From assembly GCA_964434855.1 (NCBI GenBank), contig CAYSWR010000002.1, forward strand, positions 6,787-70,786: a stretch of 64,000 nt of DNA. The letters are read 5' to 3'. Below, one piece after another: positions 35,099 to 42,421 of this stretch (its first letter is position 1; each line of letters starts with the position of its first letter). A program made the position numbers and the translations under genes. This DNA is from UBA8516 sp964434855 (GTDB taxonomy: Archaea; Thermoproteota; Nitrososphaeria; Nitrososphaerales; Nitrosopumilaceae). Under the pieces are notes generated by a model. The model ran no database searches. It saw only the letters and a program-made list of their open reading frames with translations, and was not told the origin of the DNA.

Positions 35099-35710
35099 TC
35101 AGAATTCTATGGGGGATAACGCAGTCTGATCTTTGTTTTCTAGGAATTTAATTCTTGAAATTTTATAATAAATCACTTCACCGCGTCTTTCTATAACTGC
35201 AATAACTGGTTCTTTCCCCATTTTTGTTATTTGTTCTATCTGTTTTTGTAGTAATCCCATTTTTTCTCGTTTTCCCTCACTTAACCCAAACACCACATAT
35301 TTTGCCGCCTTTTCACCAAATTGTCCCCTTTCATATACCCTAAAATCAGAGCCAAATCCAAAACCATCTTTTGCTATGTATCCCTTTGTTCTGAGGTCAC
35401 GATAGACTAAAAATTTTGTTAATATACCATTATCAAATTTCATACATTCCTGCATCATTGAATCAAAGTTAATTTGTTGACTTCCTCTTGATAGTTTAAG
35501 TTTGTCAGCGTATAGAAGATAAAGAGATTCAAATGGTTTTAAAAAAAATTTTTTCTTTATAATTTCTCCAAAACCTTTTTGTTCCAAACCATTCTGCATG
35601 TTTTTGTCTGAGATCAAAGTATGATCTTTTACTAATACTCCCTCTACTTTGGACTCGATATCTGACACGTCTTCCAACAAGTGGTTTAACAATATAATAC
35701 TACGTACCAT
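35099..35710 (-). CDS. endA: tRNA-splicing endonuclease (EndA)-like subunit, catalytic His not seen
   Basis: 203 residues with the two-part EndA fold: N-terminal domain (about 1-90) and C-terminal nuclease domain with GFGFGSDFRVYERG and VIYYKISRIKF. Of the family triad, Tyr126 (DFRVY) and Lys183 (YYKIS) are visible, but where the catalytic His is usual (G-x-x-H-S-K-Y) this protein has FGEKAAKY (131-138). It may be a structural subunit of a heteromeric enzyme, or may use another residue. It normally removes introns at bulge-helix-bulge sites. Confidence 0.82.
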   Translation of the reverse strand: MVRSIILLNHLLEDVSDIESKVEGVLVKDHTLISDKNMQNGLEQKGFGEIIKKKFFLKPFESLYLLYADKLKLSRGSQQINFDSMMQECMKFDNGILTKFLVYRDLRTKGYIAKDGFGFGSDFRVYERGQFGEKAAKYVVFGLSEGKREKMGLLQKQIEQITKMGKEPVIAVIERRGEVIYYKISRIKFLENKDQTALSPIEF

Positions 35711-35792
35711 GTTCTAATCATACTCCGAAAGATGTTTGACAAAATCTCACGGTTAAAATATGGGCTTTAGATAAGCAATCAAAAGTGTTGTT

Positions 35793-36299
35793 ATGCACGG
35801 CGCAAATTATAGAATTGGTAATGGTCAACCGTATACAAGAAAGAAGTACATTAAAGGCAAGCCTCAGATAAAAATAGCCAAGTTTTCTGGTGGACAGAGG
35901 GCAGATTATGATTACTGTGTACAGCTCTGTTCAAGTGAAAAGGTCCAGATAAGACATATGGCGATAGAAGCAGCTAGACTATCAGCAAACAAAAAGATTG
36001 AACAGGTAACTGGCGAAACTGGCTACTTTTCCACTCTTAGAATTTATCCACATATTTTACTTAGAGAAAACAAGATGATTGCAACAGCTGGTGCAGATAG
36101 ACTTCAGGAAGGTATGAGAGGAGCTTTTGGAAAAGCAGTAAGTTTAGCTGCACGAGTAAACCGAGATCAATGCATTATGGAGGTTCATGTTAAAAAAGAG
36201 CACCTAGAAGTTGCGAAAAAAGCATTGCATGGTGCTGCAGTAAAACTGCCTATGACCCCCTCAATTAAGGTAATTCCTCTAAAGGCTACGGTTGCTTAA
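35793..36299 (+). CDS. rpl10e: 50S ribosomal protein L10e (uL16)
   Basis: 168 residues, typical for archaeal L10e/uL16: HGANYRIGNGQPYTRKKYIKG at the N-terminus, a middle TLRIYPHILLRENKM and AGADRLQEGMRGAFGKAV, and a C-terminal two-strand end. It lies near the tRNA entry path of the large subunit. TTTAGATAAG, centred near 35770, is about 23-25 nt before the ATG. It overlaps the convergent small protein by 21 nt. Confidence 0.95.
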   Translation: MHGANYRIGNGQPYTRKKYIKGKPQIKIAKFSGGQRADYDYCVQLCSSEKVQIRHMAIEAARLSANKKIEQVTGETGYFSTLRIYPHILLRENKMIATAGADRLQEGMRGAFGKAVSLAARVNRDQCIMEVHVKKEHLEVAKKALHGAAVKLPMTPSIKVIPLKATVA

Positions 36300-36566
36300 T
36301 TTTAGTGCGTTAAGAATTTTTACTTGGTTTTTATTTAAGATATTAAGAAATTCTAGAAACTCTTCATTAGTAGGATTTCGTTTTAATATTCTTCTACATT
36401 GGTAATAAAATGAATTGTAAAGTCTACCAACCACTATGCCATAACCAAAAGAATCAGAATGAGTTCGTAATTTTTCTAATGAGTTTATTATTTTATAAAT
36501 CTCATCGGTGTTTTCTGCTACCTCATTAATTTTCTGATTAATTTTTTCTTCTAGTTTCTTGTCCAT
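36279..36566 (-). CDS. Small helical protein, unknown
   Basis: 95 residues, nearly all alpha-helix (LEEKINQKINEVAENTDEIY; FYYQCRRILKRNPTNEEFLEFL). The middle RTHSDSFGYGIVVGRLYNSFYYQCRRIL could be conserved. No metal site or signal peptide. Convergent with rpl10e. Function unknown. Confidence 0.6.
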   Translation of the reverse strand: MDKKLEEKINQKINEVAENTDEIYKIINSLEKLRTHSDSFGYGIVVGRLYNSFYYQCRRILKRNPTNEEFLEFLNILNKNQVKILNALKLSNRSL

Positions 36567-36615
36567 GTTTTATCTAGATAATACGTGATTAAAAATAGTA
36601 TTACCAACCAGTACG

Positions 36616-36624
36616 CTTTAATAG
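36616..36624 (+). promoter_or_regulatory. TATA box of tRNA-Gly gene
   Basis: CTTTAATAG, centred about 29 nt before the first base of tRNA-Gly, consistent with an archaeal tRNA promoter. Confidence 0.5.
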
Positions 36625-36648
36625 ACTAGAATTTTCTAAATCGTTTAA

Positions 36649-36722
36649 GCGGTTGTAGTACAGCTTGGTTAATATGCGGGATTGCCAATTCCGCGACCCG
36701 GGTTCAAATCCCGGCAACCGCA
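36649..36722 (+). tRNA. tRNA-Gly(GCC)
   Basis: Acceptor GCGGTTG pairs perfectly with CAACCGC, discriminator A. The anticodon arm is CGGGA/TTGCCAA/TTCCG with anticodon GCC (one G-T pair). The T arm is CCGGG/TTCAAAT/CCCGG. CCA is not encoded, no intron. Confidence 0.93.
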
Positions 36723-36723
36723 T

Positions 36724-37149
36724 TCAATGTTTTTTTAGACCATTTCTAATAATTTCTAATGCGTTTATGGCTCTTTCTGGCTTTGGGAGTTGAATCATGA
36801 AAACATTAGATTTACCGTATTCCGAATGTGGAGAAGAAAGTGCAAGCATAGAAGAGTCCGTGAGAGATTCAAAGAATTCAATCGAATCATTTGCATACAA
36901 TAACAATTTTTCATTAATTCCTCCATGTGAAAAATTTAGTAAAATTTCAACAAATACATGTCCTAGGCCGTCTTGAAGAATATTGAGATTAGTTTCAACT
37001 GATACCGGTTTACCAGCAATCGTTCTCATGATATCATCAAATCGCTTTTCCTCAAATATGATACAGGGAACTTTCGTGCCATTGTAATCAAACAAGGTTA
37101 TGTCTTTGTACACTTTTGCAAGAAGTCTTTCCATTTCATCATTGGTCAT
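36724..37149 (-). CDS. Conserved hypothetical protein coupled to CPA2 antiporter
   Basis: 141 residues, soluble, alpha/beta. FDYNGTKVPCIIFEEKRFDD near the N-terminus and NVFMIQLPKPERAINALEIIRNGLKKH at the C-terminus. It overlaps the end of the antiporter gene by 4 nt (ATGA), so it is translationally coupled and may be an accessory or regulatory partner. Family not recognised. Confidence 0.65.
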   Translation of the reverse strand: MTNDEMERLLAKVYKDITLFDYNGTKVPCIIFEEKRFDDIMRTIAGKPVSVETNLNILQDGLGHVFVEILLNFSHGGINEKLLLYANDSIEFFESLTDSSMLALSSPHSEYGKSNVFMIQLPKPERAINALEIIRNGLKKH

Positions 37150-38414
37150 AATTCATGCTCTGTTGAGTTTTTGAGAATTGTTTTATCTCCAGTTTTAATC
37201 ATAAATGGGGTTATGAAGGCGGTTATTATAGAAATAATTCCTATCATTGGGAATAAAAATGCGCTAACTGCACCCATATCTACTCCGACTTTCACTATTA
37301 CGATTGAAAATTCGCCTCTAGGAGAGAGAGCTAGAGAGGAACGAAGTGTTTTGTTTAATCCCTGTCTAAACAAAAATCCACCAAACATAGTACCACCAAA
37401 TTTTACCAGTATAGATGTAGCCATGAAAACCAGTGTTATTAGTATGTAATTTTGTAATTGGCTTATGTCCATAAGTGCGCCTACAGAAACGAAGAAGATT
37501 GCAACAAACATGTCTTTAATTGGACTTGCTAGAACTTTGGAAACTTCAGAAGATTTTGATTCAGCTACAAGAACACCAGCCAAGAATGCACCAATTCCAA
37601 CAGATAAGCCGACTAGATTAGAAAATAACGCATACCCAAAACAAAGGCCAAGTACAGAGATTAGAAGAATTTCATGATGCCCAGTATTTGCTACACGATC
37701 TATTAATTTTGGAATTATTCTAGCGCCTATAGTTAGTGTACCAACTATTAATGCAGCAGCAACCCCACTTATGATTATAATATTTTCAAATGATACATTA
37801 TTTACAAGTGCAACAGACTGTAGAGACGCAATAAGAATAACAGCAATAATATCTTCAACAATCAGAATGCCAAGAACTAGCACTGTTGATTCTTTTTTGA
37901 TCTTTCCCATATCTTCGAGAATTTTAATTATTATAGCAGTACTGCTAACTGATAGAGCCGCTGCTAGAAATAACGAATCCATGAAATTAAGTCCAATCGA
38001 TACCCCTATGAAAAATATAATTCCCAATGCAAGAAAGAGCTCTATTGTTGCCATACCTATTGCAACCTTTCCTATTGATTTTATTTTGGCAATAGGAAAT
38101 TCTATCCCGATTACGAATAGAAGTAGTATTATTCCAATATCTGCAAAAACGTTTAGAATTTTAAGATCCGACAGTGCGATAATGTTTTCCATACCAGAAG
38201 AGGACCCTATACCACCAGGTAAAAAAGAAACCCAAAGTGGGGAAAGTGGTCCTATTAGCATTCCCGCAAATAAGTATCCAATAATAATCGGTTGACGGAT
38301 TTTAAAAAAAGCAAGTGTTACTATGGCAGCTAAAATCATAATTATTGCAAGATCACCTATGAAGTCTTCTTTTGGCAGTTCAACGGCTGATATTTGAAGA
38401 AAAAACTCTTGCAT
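37146..38414 (-). CDS. CPA2-type Na+(K+)/H+ antiporter (KefB/NapA-like)
   Basis: 422 residues with about 12-13 membrane helices. Conserved CPA2 segments: IRQPIIIGYLFAGMLIGP near helix 2, LLFVIGIEFP, ALSVSSTAIIIKILEDMGK, VLGILIVEDIIAVILI, GAFLAGVLVAES, and SPRGEFSIVIVKVG. No C-terminal TrkA-N domain is attached, unlike full-length KefB. It exchanges monovalent cations for protons across the membrane. Confidence 0.9.
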   Translation of the reverse strand: MQEFFLQISAVELPKEDFIGDLAIIMILAAIVTLAFFKIRQPIIIGYLFAGMLIGPLSPLWVSFLPGGIGSSSGMENIIALSDLKILNVFADIGIILLLFVIGIEFPIAKIKSIGKVAIGMATIELFLALGIIFFIGVSIGLNFMDSLFLAAALSVSSTAIIIKILEDMGKIKKESTVLVLGILIVEDIIAVILIASLQSVALVNNVSFENIIIISGVAAALIVGTLTIGARIIPKLIDRVANTGHHEILLISVLGLCFGYALFSNLVGLSVGIGAFLAGVLVAESKSSEVSKVLASPIKDMFVAIFFVSVGALMDISQLQNYILITLVFMATSILVKFGGTMFGGFLFRQGLNKTLRSSLALSPRGEFSIVIVKVGVDMGAVSAFLFPMIGIISIITAFITPFMIKTGDKTILKNSTEHEL

Positions 38415-38496
38415 ACGATCGAAGGAACTCTTTTATTTAAAAATGGTTGCATCTTCCACTTCAGAAATAGTAAAAACTACACTAAGATAGGATATT

Positions 38497-40104
38497 CTAA
38501 ATAATACTAACTGTCTTTGCAAGCATCTGAGCTTTTTCGTTATCAGAATTTATGATTTTGTGGTTTGTATATTTAGAGTTAAAATAAATAAGATCTACCA
38601 TCTTTGATTTGTCCATATTTACTATTGTTGCAGAATTAGAACTTGGAAGGTTTGTATTAGTAAGAATAACAAGTTTGTCTACAAGTGCAGAAGATTTTGA
38701 GACGTTTAATATCTCTTCAAAGTTCTTGCTGTGATTTTGATTCATCACAACCGCTATCCCTATTTTTGCACCATATGGATCTTGGTAAATTATGTCGAGT
38801 GGTTGATTTTGTTTTTCTAGTTTCCCGATGTTGCCCATTTCATGAGCAAAGTTGACCAAGTTTGTAACCGCTTTCTTAAGCTGAAGTCCAACATCATCAT
38901 TATTACAGTTTCTTCTAATTTTGATAAAATCTGATATTGGTACATCCATTACGCTACCTCGCACTTTTAGACCCGGATATGCGTGTTTTATTGTTTCATC
39001 TATAGCAAATTCATCGATCTTTGTTAGATTAAGCTCTTGTGACTTTTCCATTGCATGGTATAATATGTTAATAATAGAACGTACGCTTCTAAAGTCTGGA
39101 AATTCATCATAAAGGACCCTTATCTTTTCTGCGAGATCATCCTGTACTTGTTGCTTGAATTTTCCTTGCTTGTCGTTGTATTTGATGTATTCTAAAACGA
39201 TTTCTGAAAGCTCGTCTACGGAGTTTGAACCTGCAAGATCAATTTTATAATTTGCCTTTTCTAATCTGTCAAAAACTGATGCATTCATACTTTGAATTTC
39301 TGCATAACCAGATGGTGTTGAAATAAGCAAAACTACAGATGCCGGAATATGCGCATTGATTATGGCTTTCACAAATTCTATTGATTCATGGTTTCCATCA
39401 AATTCATCTATTTCATACAAAATAATTTTACCCAGAAATCTCTGCGTTAATTTCGAGATGGCAGTCATTCTTCCAAGTAATTCTTCTAGATTGTTTATGG
39501 AATCAAAAGAGTTTGTTATAACACTTGTAATAATTGTTGATTCATAATGATTAAACCATTGTATTAGGAATTTTGTCAGATTTTCAACAGATACACATTT
39601 TTTTCCTGAAATTATATCCTCTACTTCTTGCCGTATTGTAACACCAGAAAGTCTATCTATGAAAGTATAATCTAATGCCTTTTTTGCGGAATTGTCACCT
39701 TGTTCTGCCCTGTCTCTTATGTACTCTAGGAGTTTTGTTCTAAGTTGTATGAAAAATTCGTCTTCAAAACCTTTAACAAGTGCGTTATAGAGACTCGGCA
39801 TGGTTTTTGGAGATATTGTGGAAAGATCCAAGAAAGTACAAACAGTGTTGTGTCTGCTTTGTAGATTTCGTATATGCAAAGCTAAATGTGTCTTACCTGA
39901 ACCTACATCCTGAATGAGTGTAATTACTCTAAAATCTCCACCGTTTGAATCTCTGCCTGATACTTTCTGTGATAGTTCTTTAATGCATTCTAAGATAGCT
40001 GATTTTGCTTCTTTGTGTCTTTTTCCACCAAGTATTCTAGCATCCTTTTCTGTGGGGGTTGGGCTACTAGGATATGGATTAGTTTCTAATTCATATGCGT
40101 ACAT
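38497..40104 (-). CDS. AAA+/Orc-like ATPase with uncharacterised C-terminal domain
   Basis: 535 residues. Walker A DVGSGKTH (66-73), Walker B KIILYEIDEFD (226-236) and sensor-like VVLLISTPSG (257-266) define a AAA+/STAND-like ATPase with similarity to Orc1/Cdc6 and phage-defence P-loop ATPases. A helical lid (280-360) is followed by a C-terminal domain (about 395-535), LDIIYQDPYGAKIGIAVVMN and KLVILTNT, whose strand order could be nuclease-like or DNA-binding. The start ATG overlaps the stop of the upstream winged-helix gene (TAATG). A two-gene system is inferred. Confidence 0.7.
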   Translation of the reverse strand: MYAYELETNPYPSSPTPTEKDARILGGKRHKEAKSAILECIKELSQKVSGRDSNGGDFRVITLIQDVGSGKTHLALHIRNLQSRHNTVCTFLDLSTISPKTMPSLYNALVKGFEDEFFIQLRTKLLEYIRDRAEQGDNSAKKALDYTFIDRLSGVTIRQEVEDIISGKKCVSVENLTKFLIQWFNHYESTIITSVITNSFDSINNLEELLGRMTAISKLTQRFLGKIILYEIDEFDGNHESIEFVKAIINAHIPASVVLLISTPSGYAEIQSMNASVFDRLEKANYKIDLAGSNSVDELSEIVLEYIKYNDKQGKFKQQVQDDLAEKIRVLYDEFPDFRSVRSIINILYHAMEKSQELNLTKIDEFAIDETIKHAYPGLKVRGSVMDVPISDFIKIRRNCNNDDVGLQLKKAVTNLVNFAHEMGNIGKLEKQNQPLDIIYQDPYGAKIGIAVVMNQNHSKNFEEILNVSKSSALVDKLVILTNTNLPSSNSATIVNMDKSKMVDLIYFNSKYTNHKIINSDNEKAQMLAKTVSII

Positions 40105-40667
40105 TAGATATTCCTCACAAAACCGTGCACTAAACCACGCATCATAATACCCTCTTTACCTCCTGAAGATATTTCATAATTTTCTCTATGTTTTTCTACA
40201 AGTTCTGAAACTAGCGTATAAAAATGATCACTTGAGATATGTTTTGATTCACATATTTTTTTGCGTATTTGCGAGAATGGCATCCAACCTATAGATGTAG
40301 ATGATTCTGTTAGACATTTATTAAATTCAATTTTAAAATCAATATTAGGATTTATCTGATGTGATACATTTATCGTATTTTGTACATCATGTATATGGTT
40401 TGTTGTCTCAGATTTGGCATATTTCAATTTTGTAGTACTGCTTAGTGCAAGTTTAAATTTAAGATCATCTTGCGATCTCTTTGTGAGGTGGTTTTCTTTA
40501 GTCCAAACAAAATATGTGTTAGCTTTTTTTTCAACAAAGACTTGTTGTTTTTCAATTAAAGTTTCTAATACATTTTCACAGTTTTTGCCAAATGTTCTTT
40601 TTAGTTCTATTCTTTTAATTCCATTTAGACCTGAAGAAGATACTTTCTTGAGAATTTCATCTTCCAT
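40104..40667 (-). CDS. Winged-helix partner of the AAA+ ATPase
   Basis: 187 residues. The N-terminal winged helix (about 1-55: ILKKVSSSGLNGIKRIEL, then KNCENVLETLIEKQQVFV and the wing KKANTYFVWTK) precedes a polar linker and a second helical domain (about 110-175) ending GKEGIMMRGLVHGFVRNI. It is coupled to the downstream ATPase by a TAATG overlap. Probably a DNA-binding component (inference). No named family recognised. Confidence 0.65.
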   Translation of the reverse strand: MEDEILKKVSSSGLNGIKRIELKRTFGKNCENVLETLIEKQQVFVEKKANTYFVWTKENHLTKRSQDDLKFKLALSSTTKLKYAKSETTNHIHDVQNTINVSHQINPNIDFKIEFNKCLTESSTSIGWMPFSQIRKKICESKHISSDHFYTLVSELVEKHRENYEISSGGKEGIMMRGLVHGFVRNI

Positions 40668-40890
40668 GGCACCTCATCTCTTGAATTTTATTTAAGACCA
40701 GATGTAGTCTGCTCCAACAATTTAGTGAAAAATTCTTACCTATTCAATAGCTTTACGCATAAATACTGACATTTCTGCTTTGATCTTGGGATGATGATAG
40801 AGTTAGCTGATTTAATGATGAGAGAAACTCTGGGGTATCTGACCAAGAAGTTAATTAAAGGTCATTACACAGTTACCTAATTATTAATAG

Positions 40891-40910
40891 TACCGTATTG
40901 TACCGTATTT
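40891..40910 (+). repeat. 10-bp direct repeat upstream of the zinc-finger mini-gene
   Basis: TACCGTATTG followed at once by TACCGTATTT, directly before the ATG at 40912. A TATA-like ATTATTAATAG lies just upstream, so the repeat covers the expected transcription start. The rest of 40668-40890 holds only a 29-codon ORF at 40791-40880 that I cannot support. Confidence 0.4.
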
Positions 40911-40911
40911 C

Positions 40912-41019
40912 ATGCTAACATGTGAATATTGTCCAAAACAGTTCATTGAGACTGAAAACGGTCTAGTTCAAAAAACTTTCCACGAAGTCCTTCATGATCC
41001 AGAAGTAGTTAACAACTAA
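40912..41019 (+). CDS. 35-residue C2H2 zinc-finger mini-protein
   Basis: ATG 40912 to TAA 41017-41019 encodes MLTCEYCPKQFIETENG..., with C4-x2-C7 and H24-x3-H28, a complete C2H2 finger (FIETENGLVQKTFHEVLH). TATA-like ATTATTAATAG is about 27 nt upstream, fitting leaderless expression. A single-finger protein may act as a DNA- or RNA-binding regulator or as a protein-interaction module. Too short for most gene callers. Confidence 0.65.
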   Translation: MLTCEYCPKQFIETENGLVQKTFHEVLHDPEVVNN

Positions 41020-41074
41020 TTCTGGACATTTTTTCTAAAACTGTTTTAAATACGAACTTTTTTATCAGTTAGCT

Positions 41075-42421
41075 TTGCATTATTGTAAAGTGACAAAAAA
41101 ATCTAGTCGCGACATTACAATTAAGACAAAAAGAGATTCAAGCTCAGACGTTTTGAAAAAAATGAGTTCAATTTCTGATGCAACAAAAGTTCTAGCCAGT
41201 GAAGTTAAATCCATGTCAAAGATTTTTGCAGAAAATCAAAAGATCCTCATTTCACTAAAAAATATGATAGATGCGGTTGGTTCAGCCTTAGAACACATAC
41301 AGCGAAATGCAAGACAGATAAATATTCTTGAAGAAGATACACAAAAACTGTTTTCTGGACTTAGTCAAGTAAAAGCTCATTCAAATTTGATATCAAGAGT
41401 CAATGAACAAACAGGTCGTCTTCAAGAACAAGTAAGTAAGATCCGTGAAAAACAAGAATCGCTTCCTGATGTAAACAAAGTAATGCAAAGCGTAGCTGAC
41501 AGTCTTGATTCAATTAGAAACAATACAAAGATGATAATGCATGTATCTGATAAAACAGAAAAAATACAAGATGAAATCAAAAAAGTATCTGCTAAGACAG
41601 AATCGTTGCAAAGTTTTAGTGGGTTTGACGAAGTAAAAAAGAAGATAGACGAAGTTTTTACAAAAGCTGAAAAAATTTCTAAGTTAGAAGAGAGTATAAC
41701 GAATCTAAAACAGGAAATTGGGAATGTAACATCAAAAACAGAATCCCTCGTAAACATGAGTTCTGACATCAGAGATGTAGGCATAGAATTGGGTTCACTT
41801 GTCAGAAAAACTGACTCTCTTGCAACCTTTGGCGCAGATATTAGAAATGTTAGCACCGAATTTGCTAATTTTAAGGAAAATGTCATGGGTAAGACAAAAC
41901 AAATTGATGAAAAAATATCTGATTTGGCGGAATTGTTAAATCGAAATGCATCTGCCACATCAGAATTTCATAAAAAAGCACACGAAATACACCAAGAACT
42001 ACAGGAGCTAAGAAGTGTCACTCATAAAACTGCCCAAAATACATCAAGAGAGGTTATCGGATTATTGCGTTTGTCTGAATTTCAATCAAATGTTCGCATG
42101 CATTCAGAATCAAAGTATGGTACTTTGGATGACCTTGACAAGATGATATCGCAAACAGTGGACATGGTAAATTTGTTTGACAGACTTTCAATAGAGTCTG
42201 AGAAGAAAATACCACTTCCTCAAGAGGTAAAACAGTGGAGTGTAAGCAAAATTTTAGATTGTGCTGACAGATGGGAGATAAGATTTACTGATGTCTTTAG
42301 ACTTTTAATAACCCAACTTGGGCGTGATCTTGTAAAGGAATCTCTTAGAATAGAACAAATAAGAGATCTTTTTGGAATTCGTGCTGTTGATGAAGTAAGA
42401 CAGGAAATGGGAATATCTTAA
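41075..42421 (+). CDS. Coiled-coil protein with MCP/SMC-like heptads
   Basis: About 448 residues from TTG 41075; a GTG at 41090 is an alternative start. Residues 40-320 are long heptads with recurring K-T-(E/D)-S-L blocks (AKTESLQSF, SKTESLVNM, RKTDSLATF) at about 40-residue intervals. A globular C-terminal domain (about 340-448) includes LPQEVKQWSVSKILDCADRWEI and IEQIRDLFGIRAVDEV. There is no membrane helix, HAMP or MCP signalling tip. It ends 4 nt inside the convergent glycosyltransferase gene. Function unknown. Confidence 0.7.
   Translation: MHYCKVTKKSSRDITIKTKRDSSSDVLKKMSSISDATKVLASEVKSMSKIFAENQKILISLKNMIDAVGSALEHIQRNARQINILEEDTQKLFSGLSQVKAHSNLISRVNEQTGRLQEQVSKIREKQESLPDVNKVMQSVADSLDSIRNNTKMIMHVSDKTEKIQDEIKKVSAKTESLQSFSGFDEVKKKIDEVFTKAEKISKLEESITNLKQEIGNVTSKTESLVNMSSDIRDVGIELGSLVRKTDSLATFGADIRNVSTEFANFKENVMGKTKQIDEKISDLAELLNRNASATSEFHKKAHEIHQELQELRSVTHKTAQNTSREVIGLLRLSEFQSNVRMHSESKYGTLDDLDKMISQTVDMVNLFDRLSIESEKKIPLPQEVKQWSVSKILDCADRWEIRFTDVFRLLITQLGRDLVKESLRIEQIRDLFGIRAVDEVRQEMGIS

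Noticed and set aside
40791..40880. 29-codon ORF MMIELADLMMRETLGYL...
   Set aside because: No recognisable motif, no clear ribosome-binding site or TATA at the right distance; too short to support.
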